A program made the position numbers and the translations under genes. A stretch of DNA of 11,971 bases, from contig DASSJI010000069.1 of the NCBI GenBank assembly GCA_035691285.1, forward strand, positions 1 to 11,971. Direction: 5' to 3'. This stretch comes from DATFEN01 sp035691285. GTDB taxonomy: Bacteria > Acidobacteriota > Vicinamibacteria > Fen-336. The notes beneath the pieces were generated by a model, which was given only the letters and a program-made list of their open reading frames with translations, had not been told where the DNA came from and did not search any database. Shown here in pieces: positions 1-6,174 of this stretch. Each line of letters opens with the position of its first letter. Positions within the stretch are counted from its first letter, which is position 1.

Positions 1-426
1 CGTGTACGCGGCGGCCAGGGCCACCAGCAGGGCGCCCGCTCCGTGCCCGATGCGGCCGGCGTGGGCCATCACGTACACCAGGCCCGACAGGCCGACCAGG
101 ATCGGCACGTCGAGGCGCACGAGCTGGCGAGCGACGGCGAGGGGCGCGATCAGGGCCGAGCCTCCCAGGACCAGCAGGACGTTCAGGATGTTGCTGCCCA
201 CGACGTTGCCCAAGGCGATGTCGGCCCGGCCGGAGCGCGCGGCCTCGACGCTGACAGCCAGCTCCGGCGCGCTGGTTCCGTAGGCCACCACCGTCAAGCC
301 GACGACCAGGGGCGAGACGCCGAGGCCCAGGGCGAGGCGCGCCGCCCCCTTGACCAGCCAGAGAGCGCCGAGCACCAGCAGCGCGAAGCCGAACCCGAAG
401 CTGAGGAGAACGCCGAGGCCCACCAC
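1..426 (-). CDS. Sodium/calcium antiporter, CaCA family (partial, N-terminal 142 residues)
   Basis: An inner-membrane cation/Ca2+ exchanger of the YrbG/CaCA type that swaps Na+ or H+ for Ca2+. The gene runs off the left edge, so only the first half (one of the two alpha-repeats) is visible. Residues 50-62 carry GTSAPELAVS with the conserved acidic residue E55, and residues 69-88 carry ALGNVVGSNILNVLLVLG, the alpha-1 repeat that lines the ion site. Hydrophobic helices lie at about 4-24, 38-52, 77-98 and 106-122. The frame is closed upstream by TAG at 453-451. I chose the GTG at 426 because AGGA at 437-434 lies 6 nt upstream; a second GTG at 423 is the alternative. It is divergent from the ATP-grasp gene with a 62-bp gap. 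Nothing links it functionally to the rest of the window. The family call is secure; ion specificity is not readable. Confidence 0.9.
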   Translation of the reverse strand, partial: MVGLGVLLSFGFGFALLVLGALWLVKGAARLALGLGVSPLVVGLTVVAYGTSAPELAVSVEAARSGRADIALGNVVGSNILNVLLVLGGSALIAPLAVARQLVRLDVPILVGLSGLVYVMAHAGRIGHGAGALLVALAAAYT

Positions 427-488
427 GCCGGATCCTAGCAGGCCGACGTGCTAGAATCCGCGTCCCCCAGTCGTCAAGGAGTGCGCTC
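427..488. promoter_or_regulatory. Divergent intergenic region with a possible promoter and RBS for the ATP-grasp gene
   Basis: These 62 bp separate the divergent antiporter and ATP-grasp genes, so promoters for both must lie here or overlap the coding starts. On the plus strand TAGAAT (452-457) matches 5 of 6 positions of a sigma70 -10 box, but no good -35 box sits 16-18 bp upstream. AAGGAG at 476-481 is a strong Shine-Dalgarno sequence 7 nt before the ATG at 489. On the minus strand TTGACG (475-470) resembles a -35 box but has only a poor -10 partner. The RBS is convincing; the promoter assignments are weak. Confidence 0.35.
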
Positions 489-1412
489 ATGAAGATCGGC
501 GTCCTGCGCGGCCGCGAGAACTCGTTCCCCGAGGCCTTCATCGCCAAGGTCAACTCCATGGGCAAGGGCGTCACGGCCGAGTTCATCCAGCTCGGCGGCA
601 CGAAGCTCAACGAGAGCGTGCCGTACCGCGTGATCCTCGACCGCATGAGCCACGAGGTGCCCTACTACGCGGTCTACCTGAAGATGGCGGCGCTCCAGGG
701 CGCCTATTGCATCAACAACACCTTCTGGCGCACCGCCGACGACAAGTTCTTCGGCTACGCCGCGGCCGAGAAGCTCGGCATCGCCGAGCCCCGGACGGTG
801 GTCCTCCCCAACCGCGAGTACGTCGAGGACGTGACGCCGGACAGCCTGCGCAACCTGTGGCCGACCGACTACGAGATGTATCTCGACTACGTCGGCGTGC
901 CCTGCATCATGAAGCCCGCCTTCGGAGGCGGCTGGAAGGACGTCACCAAGATCACGAGCCTCGAGCACCTCATCGAGACCTACAACGGCTCAGGGCAGAA
1001 GACGATGATGCTCCAGGAGTTCATGACCTGGGACCTGTACATTCGCGTGCCCACGATCGGGCGGCGCTGGGCGCGGGCGATCCGCTACGACCCGGCGCCG
1101 ATGGGGATGGGCGGCTACAACCAGGACTACGACGTCATTCCTCGCGCCATCCGCGACGAGGCCGAGGAGATCTCGCTGCGCTACAACAAGGCCCTCGGCT
1201 ACGACATGAACGCCGTGGAGTTCGCCTACAAGGACGGGCGCTACTACGGTATCGACCTGACGAACTACACGCCGGACATGGATTACCGCAGCTTCAAGGA
1301 CGCCCACTTCCCGTGGGCCGTCGAGAAGATGGCGGAGTTCGCCGTCGAGAAAGCGCTCTCGGGCGACGGCACGCCGCGTCCGCCGAACTTCCGGGAGCTG
1401 ATGCTCCGCTAG
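489..1412 (+). CDS. ATP-grasp family protein, RimK/glutathione-synthetase-like
   Basis: A 307-residue cytoplasmic ATP-grasp enzyme; such enzymes activate a carboxylate as acyl-phosphate and join it to an amine or thiol. Residues 76-107 (NNTFWRTADDK, then LGIAEPRTVVLP) match the lead-in of RimK-type ligases. K142 in CIMKPAFGGGW (139-149) is the expected ATP-binding lysine beside a glycine-rich loop. LQEFM (175-179) fits the adenine hinge strand. NAVEF (241-245) and YGIDLTNYTPDM (253-264) occupy the place of the metal-binding strands, with D256 where most members have Glu and N259 as the usual Asn. The N-terminal part (1-75) is a short pre-grasp domain. The start is fixed by AAGGAG 7 nt upstream. 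It is a single gene, convergent with the PqqD gene and sharing its last 4 bp. The substrate cannot be told; it may be a housekeeping-type orphan or a peptide ligase related to the neighbouring cassette, which is speculation. Confidence 0.85.
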   Translation: MKIGVLRGRENSFPEAFIAKVNSMGKGVTAEFIQLGGTKLNESVPYRVILDRMSHEVPYYAVYLKMAALQGAYCINNTFWRTADDKFFGYAAAEKLGIAEPRTVVLPNREYVEDVTPDSLRNLWPTDYEMYLDYVGVPCIMKPAFGGGWKDVTKITSLEHLIETYNGSGQKTMMLQEFMTWDLYIRVPTIGRRWARAIRYDPAPMGMGGYNQDYDVIPRAIRDEAEEISLRYNKALGYDMNAVEFAYKDGRYYGIDLTNYTPDMDYRSFKDAHFPWAVEKMAEFAVEKALSGDGTPRPPNFRELMLR

Positions 1413-1951
1413 GGGCAGGTGCCGGCGGAGGGCGGAACGCAGCGGTAGTTGCCGCCGCCGATCTGCTTGCAGAAGAAGGCGCCGGTGCCGCACACCGAAG
1501 GACCCCCGCACTCGCGCCCGCACTGCGACGCCGCGCAGGGCCGGCCCGTGTCGATGTCGATCAGGCACGTAGCCGCCTGGGCGGCGGTGGGGGCCACGAT
1601 GCCGGCCACGACCGGTACGGCCGCCGCCGCGAGGCCGAGGCGGCGAACCGCCTCGCGCCGCGACAGGCTCGCGGCCTTCGAGCGGGGCGGGCCGCTGCCA
1701 CGATCGAGCAGCCGGGCCCGATCGAGCCGCGCGAGCGCCAGCTCGACGAGGGCGGCGTCGTCCGGAAGATCGAGCGCGTCGGCGACGCGGCGCGCGATCT
1801 GCGCCTCCGTGGACCGCCCGTCGCAGGAGTCCCACACGACCGCGGCCGTCGGGTTCAGGCAATGGGCACGGTGGCGTTCGAGGTCATAGACGAGCGTCTC
1901 GCCGCCCAGCCTCTCGACGATCAGGCCGTCCTTGCGGGCGCGGGGCCGCAT
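1409..1951 (-). CDS. PqqD-domain protein with internal Tat-like signal and eight-cysteine tail
   Basis: A 180-residue protein in three parts. Residues about 8-85 are a PqqD-like domain (VYDLERHRAHCLNPTAAVVW at 21-40, then the helical ARRVADALDL), a fold that binds peptides in PQQ and RiPP maturation. Residues 97-126 form a twin-arginine-like signal: SRREAVRRLG, an alanine-rich hydrophobic stretch, then a possible signal-peptidase site after AQA (126). Residues 127-180 hold eight cysteines (129, 139, 144, 148, 154, 161, 171, 179), enough for four disulfides or a metal site. The ATG at 1951 is 7 nt past the nucleotidyltransferase stop, with GAAGG at 1960-1956 as RBS. It is the last gene of the kinase-nucleotidyltransferase-PqqD cassette. 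The predicted topology is PqqD domain in the cytoplasm and tail outside. Family pieces are clear; the combined role (scaffold, exported peptide or RiPP-like precursor) is inference. Confidence 0.85.
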   Translation of the reverse strand: MRPRARKDGLIVERLGGETLVYDLERHRAHCLNPTAAVVWDSCDGRSTEAQIARRVADALDLPDDAALVELALARLDRARLLDRGSGPPRSKAASLSRREAVRRLGLAAAAVPVVAGIVAPTAAQAATCLIDIDTGRPCAASQCGRECGGPSVCGTGAFFCKQIGGGNYRCVPPSAGTCP

Positions 1952-1958
1952 GCCGCCT

Positions 1959-2948
1959 TCACTGTACCACCGCGGCCGCCCGGCGCGCTGCCGCGGCGAG
2001 CTGGATCGGCAGGCGCGGGACCCGCCGCCAGGGCGCGCGGATCGCGTACGTGGCCTCGACGGCGTTCGGCCAGCGCACGGCCAGGGCTCGCGGCCAGCGC
2101 GCGGGCCGCTCGACCGCGATCGGCGTGCGTGCGCCGTGAGGCGGCCGGCCTCGCCCCCACTCGCGCCGCACGGCGGACGCCAGCCAGCGCGGCGGGTCGC
2201 CGGAGAGCGGCACGCCGTCGAGGCGCGCGCCGAGCAGCGAGCCGGCCAGCGCCAGGGCGTGTCGCGCCGCCTCGGTGCGCCAAGGGTCGCCGGCGAGGAA
2301 GCGGCCCCAGTCGAAGGCCGCGGGCCGCGTCTCGACCGCAAGCGCGACGTCGACGAGCCACAGGGGCCGGATCGCGCCGTGGCGGAGCAGGTGCAGGCAC
2401 AGGAGGCGCAGGTGGTCTTCCGGAGAGAAGACGCGCACGGTCCCGCCGCCGACAGAGAGACGCACGCTGCGCGCGTGCAGCTCCGCCGCCGAGCGATCGT
2501 CGAGCTCGGCGAACCCCGCGTGGAGGTCCACCGGGGAATCGCCAGACGCGCGCAAGGCCTCGAGCGCGCGCGGCGCGTCGGCCTCGGGCACGTACAGGTC
2601 GATGTCGCCCATCGGCCGAAGGCCGGTCGCGGGATAGAGCCGCGCGGCCGCCCAGCCCTTGCCGAGGATCGGTTCGATGCCGGCGTCGCGCAGCGCGCCG
2701 AACGCTCGGGCCAGCGGCGCCTCGCGCATCCGGGCCTGCAGGGCGGTGAGCCGGTGCGCCTCGTGGAGCGCCTCGAGCCGCGGATCGTCCCCCTTCAGCC
2801 GGCGGAACGCCAGCGCGGCGCAGCCCGCGCCGAGCAGGAGCTCGAGCACGAAGGGGTCGTCGGGGACCGTGACCGGCGGCGCCTCGGCGCGCCAGCACCC
2901 CGCCAGGATCTCGGCGACGGCGCCGCCGCGCGACGAAGCGGAGGTCAG
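1959..2948 (-). CDS. Nucleotidyltransferase family protein (NTP_transf_5-like)
   Basis: A 329-residue cytoplasmic protein of the uncharacterised nucleotidyltransferase family related to polymerase beta-type enzymes. ILGKGWAAARLYP (94-106) followed by RPMGDIDLYV (111-120) matches the family's LKG...R..DiDllV core, with D115 and D117 as metal ligands. DLHAGF (141-146) is the second conserved block, and helices SPEDHLRLLCLHLLRHG (175-191) and LWLVDVALAVE (196-206) are typical of the C-terminal part. No ATG, GTG or TTG in frame sits near the right place; the best start is CTG at 2948-2946, overlapping the kinase stop as CTGA, with GGAG 5 nt upstream. The first usable GTG (2849) would remove a helix (VAEILAGCWR) that looks like part of the fold. 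In such cassettes it may transfer a nucleotide or phosphosugar to a peptide or glycan, but the substrate is unknown. Confidence 0.85.
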   Translation of the reverse strand: MTSASSRGGAVAEILAGCWRAEAPPVTVPDDPFVLELLLGAGCAALAFRRLKGDDPRLEALHEAHRLTALQARMREAPLARAFGALRDAGIEPILGKGWAAARLYPATGLRPMGDIDLYVPEADAPRALEALRASGDSPVDLHAGFAELDDRSAAELHARSVRLSVGGGTVRVFSPEDHLRLLCLHLLRHGAIRPLWLVDVALAVETRPAAFDWGRFLAGDPWRTEAARHALALAGSLLGARLDGVPLSGDPPRWLASAVRREWGRGRPPHGARTPIAVERPARWPRALAVRWPNAVEATYAIRAPWRRVPRLPIQLAAAARRAAAVVQ

Positions 2949-3772
2949 CCGCGCTCCGCCACGTCGGCGAGCAGCAGCCGGGCCGTCTCGTCGGCGTCGC
3001 CGCGGCTGCCCTGGAGCACGCGGGCCCTGGCCGCGACGCGGCGCAGCGTCGCGAGGGAGCGCCGCGGATCGCGGCGGGCGGGCACCGTGTGTCCCAGGAG
3101 CGCCAGCGTTCCGCGCCCGGGGCTCAGCGTCCTCGGCCGCCAGCGCGCGCCGGGGCGGTAACGGCTCAGGGCGACGAGGGCCACGGCCAGGGGCTTCGTC
3201 CGGCCGTCGGGGTCGAGCTCGGCGGGAGGCACGAGACGCGCGGCTTCGCCCACCGCGCCGCGGAGCGCGAGGGGCGCGCGGAACGGGTGGACGCGGCCGC
3301 GGCGGTCGAGGACGGCGTACTCGTCGGAGTAGTAGCGCGCACCGGCGCGCACGAGCGCCTCGACGAGCGTACTCTTGCCCGAAAAGCTCGCGCCCGGGAC
3401 GAGGATCGCCCGGCCCCGGAAGCCCACGACTCCCGCGTGGACGAAGACGCGGCGCGGGGCGCGCTCCGCGACGCAGATCCGGATGGCCGCCTGCAACGCG
3501 TCCAGCACCGGATCGAGGTCGCGCCCACGGGCGAGAAGCCCGCTGCAGTGGTACGCGACGCTCAGCCTCCGGGCGCCGCCGTGCGTGGCCCCGCCCGCCA
3601 GGAGCGAGAAAAGCTCGGCGACCACCGGCGACCCCGCCTCGCGCCACCCGGGCGGGAGGCCTTCGAGCGCTCGGGACAGGGCGCCGGCGTCCGTGGCGCG
3701 GATTCCGATCCGCACGCCGTGGCTCAACACCGCCTTGCCCGCCGCCCACCCGAGGCGGTCCAGCCTGGCCAT
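2945..3772 (-). CDS. HprK-related P-loop kinase (HPr-rel-A type)
   Basis: A 275-residue relative of HPr kinase/phosphorylase. VFVHAGVVGFRGRAILVPG (109-127) leads into the Walker A loop GASFSGKST (127-135), the same layout as HprK, including the histidine (H112) before the beta-hairpin. YYSDEYAVLD (147-156) fits the acidic HprK segment that follows the P-loop. Residues 1-105 are an N-terminal region found in HprK-related stand-alone kinases rather than the regulatory domain of true HprK. No PTS or HPr gene lies nearby, so carbon catabolite control is unlikely. Close relatives phosphorylate lasso peptides in some clusters, and others sit with PqqD and nucleotidyltransferase genes near polysaccharide loci. 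The ATG at 3772 follows an in-frame TGA directly and has no clear Shine-Dalgarno sequence. It is the first gene of the three-gene cassette; the target here is unknown. Confidence 0.85.
   Translation of the reverse strand: MARLDRLGWAAGKAVLSHGVRIGIRATDAGALSRALEGLPPGWREAGSPVVAELFSLLAGGATHGGARRLSVAYHCSGLLARGRDLDPVLDALQAAIRICVAERAPRRVFVHAGVVGFRGRAILVPGASFSGKSTLVEALVRAGARYYSDEYAVLDRRGRVHPFRAPLALRGAVGEAARLVPPAELDPDGRTKPLAVALVALSRYRPGARWRPRTLSPGRGTLALLGHTVPARRDPRRSLATLRRVAARARVLQGSRGDADETARLLLADVAERG
2954..2957 (-). promoter_or_regulatory. Shine-Dalgarno GGAG supporting a CTG start of the nucleotidyltransferase
   Basis: GGAG (2957-2954 on the minus strand), inside the last codons of the kinase gene, lies 5 nt before CTG at 2948-2946. 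This CTG overlaps the kinase TGA in the arrangement CTGA, the same geometry as the common ATGA/GTGA coupling, which is why I take CTG as the initiation codon. Confidence 0.45.
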
Positions 3773-3909
3773 TCAGGTGCTGGGACGGGCGAGGCGCGGC
3801 AGTGGCTCGGGCGCCATGGGGAACAGGCTTCGTGCAAGATTGTCACGCAGCCGGTGGCGACCGCAACGCCGTTGACATTTCGGGGGGCGGGACTCACGCT
3901 AGGACCGTC
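3773..3909. promoter_or_regulatory. Divergent promoter region between the kinase cassette and the beta-sandwich protein gene
   Basis: 137 bp, the longest gap between genes in the window, separating two outward-reading genes. On the plus strand a perfect sigma70 -35 box TTGACA is at 3872-3877, but the matching -10 position (3895-3901) reads only CACGCTA, so activator dependence would be expected if it is used. On the minus strand TTGCGG (3866-3861), 16 bp, GACAAT (3844-3839) is a weak sigma70-like pair that could drive the cassette with a leader of about 60 nt. I found no convincing sigma54 GG-N10-GC motif on either strand. AGGA at 3901-3904 is the likely RBS for the GTG at 3910. Confidence 0.3.
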
Positions 3910-5274
3910 GTGGAGCTTCTGAGGCGCGCGCGGACGCCGGCCATCGCCGCCGTGGTCGTGGCCGGGGCGCTCCTGCCCGTCTTCGGCGATCCGCGCTACG
4001 GGCCGGTGACCCATGCCGAGTGGGCACGCCTGCTGCTGCGCGGCCTCGCGATGGACGACGCGCTGGCCTCGACCGGCGAGGCGTCCGCGGCGTTCGCCAT
4101 CCTCTCGTGGAAGAACAGCCTGTCCTTCCCCGCCGACCGCTACCAGCGCGCCGACGGCGTCGTCGTCGTGACGAGCGAGGGCGGGGCGCGGCGGGTCGCC
4201 GCGTCGGAAGGGATCGGCGAGGTCGCCTACCCGGTCGCGGTTCCTCGCGGCGGCGACTATCGCGTGCGCATGCGGCTCAGCGGGGACCCCGCGCGCCCCG
4301 CGGCCATCGAGCTGCTGCGCTCGCGCGACGAGGCTCCCATCGGGTCCTTCCGCCTCACGCCCACCGCGACGACGGGCTGGGTCGAGGCGGGCTCGGTGCA
4401 CCTCGACGCCGGCGTCTACACCGCCTCCGTGGAGCTGCCCGCGGGCACGTCGCTCGAGGCCCTCGAGGTCGCGCCACCCTGCGTCGCGGCCATCGAGCCG
4501 CCGGGCGGCTGGCGCGGAACCGACGTCGCACTGACCACGGACGTCGCGGTCACGGCGCTGAAAGCCATCGATCGGGAGGACGAGCTGCCGCCTTCCGACC
4601 TGCCCGTCGAGGTCTCGGGTGAGGCCTTTCAGGTCACGCGCGGAGCGGCGGCGCCCGCGGGCGGCCTCGAGCGCGCGTGGCTGCGGGCTGGAGCCTCCGG
4701 CCTCGAGGCCGTGGTCTTCGTCGACGTGCCCAGAGACGGGCTCTACACCGTCTCCGTCTTCGGCCAGGAGGGCTCGGGACAGAGCTGGCTCGGCGACTCC
4801 TGCCGCAAGGCCGTGGTGTGCGGCAGCGCGGGGCGCGCCGCCCCCGAGCCGCGCTGGCGGACCCTGACCACGGGCCAGTTCCTGGCGGGACGTCATTTCT
4901 TCAGCGTGACGCTCGCGAGCGGCGCGAGCGTCGAGCGGCTGCGCCTGGAGCGGAAGCGTGCCGAGCCGGAGGACTACCTGGCCACGCTGCGCCGGCTGGG
5001 GTTCGACCCGGGACCGGACGGGGCGATCAGCCGCGCGAAGGCCAACGAGGCCGTGGACTTCATCCTCGGGCAGCGCGCGGCGCTGCCGAAGAGCGAGTGC
5101 GGCGACGAGCCAAAGACCCTCGTGGCGCAGCTCCAGGGCGCGTCGGGCGGCCAACCCGAGCCGCCCGTTCCGATTACGCCGCCGGGGCCGCCCGGCCCGC
5201 TTCCGCCGGGCCCACCGCCGGTGACGCCCCCGGTCGTGCCGCCGCAGCCACCGGCCAGCCCGGTCGTGCCGTAG
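3910..5274 (+). CDS. Membrane-anchored protein with two similar beta-sandwich domains and a proline-rich tail
   Basis: A 454-residue protein with no family I can name. Residues 9-26 (TPAIAAVVVAGALLPVFG) after basic RRAR form a signal anchor, so the rest should be periplasmic or surface-facing. Two all-beta segments, about 100-190 and 265-348, share the same pattern: hydrophobic strand, VPRGGDYRVRM versus VPRDGLYTVSV, then a Trp-containing strand (TTGWVEAGSVHLDAGVYTASV versus PRWRTLTTGQFLAGRHFFSV) and a closing strand (LEALEVAP versus VERLRLER). This resembles CBM6/35-type carbohydrate-binding folds. Residues 355-388 (LATLRRLGFDPGPDGAIS, then EAVDFI) look like a degenerate peptidoglycan-binding domain. 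Residues 415-454 are mostly Pro, Gly and Val and may span the wall or reach a partner. Cysteines 298/304 may pair. The GTG start is supported by AGGA 5 nt upstream. It ends directly against the FecR gene stop. A glycan-binding role in polysaccharide export or anchoring is inference. Confidence 0.7.
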   Translation: MELLRRARTPAIAAVVVAGALLPVFGDPRYGPVTHAEWARLLLRGLAMDDALASTGEASAAFAILSWKNSLSFPADRYQRADGVVVVTSEGGARRVAASEGIGEVAYPVAVPRGGDYRVRMRLSGDPARPAAIELLRSRDEAPIGSFRLTPTATTGWVEAGSVHLDAGVYTASVELPAGTSLEALEVAPPCVAAIEPPGGWRGTDVALTTDVAVTALKAIDREDELPPSDLPVEVSGEAFQVTRGAAAPAGGLERAWLRAGASGLEAVVFVDVPRDGLYTVSVFGQEGSGQSWLGDSCRKAVVCGSAGRAAPEPRWRTLTTGQFLAGRHFFSVTLASGASVERLRLERKRAEPEDYLATLRRLGFDPGPDGAISRAKANEAVDFILGQRAALPKSECGDEPKTLVAQLQGASGGQPEPPVPITPPGPPGPLPPGPPPVTPPVVPPQPPASPVVP

Positions 5275-6174
5275 CTACTTCGCGACGCGGCAGAAGTAGC
5301 CCGCGTTCGACGGCAGGCCCTCGACGCCCGAAACGTCCCGCGTCGCGACACGCCAGCGGAACGTGCCCTCCCAGGGAACGTCCAGCGTGACCGAGCGACC
5401 CTTCACGTCGCGCTGCAGCAGGACGTCCTCGGAGGCCAGCGCGAGCACCTGGACCAGGTGCTCGCGCTGCGCCCCGGTCCAGGCGAGCGAGACGCCCTGT
5501 CCGTCGACCACGTAGGCGGGATCGGCGCCCGGCACGAGGCCCGTCGGGGGAGGCGGCAGGGACACGAGCTCAGGCGGCGCCCCCTGACGCGCGAGGGCCC
5601 CCTGGCCCTTCGGGAGCACGCTGGTCTTCCCGCCCGCCGTGACCAGGACGCGTCCCTCGAGCACGGTGACGAGCGTCCGCTCGCCCTCGCGGCGCAGCAC
5701 CACGTGGCCGTCGCCGCGGATCACCGCCTCCCGCGTCCGCATCCGCATCAGCTGCGCGCCCGCCTCCGCCCGCTGCTCCGCGCGGCCCTCCACGAGCTCC
5801 GCCGTCAGCAGCCGGTTCGGGCGCACGGCCACGACGCTCGCCTCCCCGATGCCGATCTGCATCCACGGGAAGTCCAGACGGGCGGTCGTCGCGGGCCCGG
5901 TGCGGAGGCTGTCGCCGGTCAGGACGCGGGCGCCCTCGCGGGCGCGGCCCCAGGGGCCGCGCCCGTCGGTCTGCTCCACCTTGCCCTCGGCGACGCTGAG
6001 GCGCGCCACGGGGATGCCCGGGCGCTCCTGGAGCTCGCGCTCGCGCTCCGCGTCGTCCTTGGTGACGAGCGTCGGCACGTCGCGGCGGGGCTTCGGCTTG
6101 ACCGCGGCGAGCGCGTGGACGGCCGCGACGACGACCGTGAGCGCCGCGAGGAGGCCCCCGCGCGCCGTCGTCAT
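5275..6174 (-). CDS. FecR-domain periplasmic protein of the polysaccharide operon
   Basis: A 299-residue exported protein. Residues 7-24 (LLAALTVVVAAVHALA) are a signal peptide or N-terminal anchor. Residues about 57-195 match a FecR-like beta-rich domain: ARLSVAEGKVEQ, GARVLTGDSLRTG (81-93), RLDFP, an inner repeat around LVEGRAEQRAEAGA, and VTVLEGRVLVTAGGKTSVLPKGQG (169-192). Residues 227-297 form a C-terminal Ig/fibronectin-like domain (LAWTG, FRWRVATRDVSG, GYFCRV). Unlike FecR of iron uptake there is no TonB receptor or sigma factor here; FecR-domain proteins also occur in polysaccharide and cell-envelope loci as periplasmic structural or sensing factors. ATG at 6174 overlaps the stop of the Wzc-like gene as ATGA, so translation is coupled to it. 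It is the last gene of the export operon and ends exactly next to the convergent gene. Domain call good, exact role unknown. Confidence 0.85.
   Translation of the reverse strand: MTTARGGLLAALTVVVAAVHALAAVKPKPRRDVPTLVTKDDAERERELQERPGIPVARLSVAEGKVEQTDGRGPWGRAREGARVLTGDSLRTGPATTARLDFPWMQIGIGEASVVAVRPNRLLTAELVEGRAEQRAEAGAQLMRMRTREAVIRGDGHVVLRREGERTLVTVLEGRVLVTAGGKTSVLPKGQGALARQGAPPELVSLPPPPTGLVPGADPAYVVDGQGVSLAWTGAQREHLVQVLALASEDVLLQRDVKGRSVTLDVPWEGTFRWRVATRDVSGVEGLPSNAGYFCRVAK

Noticed and set aside
474..968. 164-codon minus-strand frame inside the ATP-grasp gene
   Set aside because: It is fully antisense to a convincing enzyme gene, with no motif or RBS of its own.
707..2749. Long plus-strand open frame of 680 codons
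   Set aside because: It crosses the ATP-grasp, PqqD and transferase genes in other frames; the translation is Arg/Ala/Gly-rich with no fold signature, as expected of shadow frames in GC-rich DNA.
1409..3772. Complete lasso-peptide biosynthetic cluster
   Set aside because: The HprK-like, transferase and PqqD genes fit in part, but no asparagine-synthase-like cyclase, transglutaminase-type protease or small lasso precursor is visible.
2659..3909. Upstream extension of the beta-sandwich gene frame (open from 2659)
   Set aside because: The extension is low-complexity Arg/Ala/Ser sequence antisense to the kinase and transferase; a signal anchor and an RBS mark the true start at 3910.
5150..5274. 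PEP-CTERM-like sorting signal at the proline-rich C-terminus
   Set aside because: There is no VPEP-type motif followed by a membrane helix and basic end; the protein simply ends in Pro/Val repeats. No exosortase gene is in the window.
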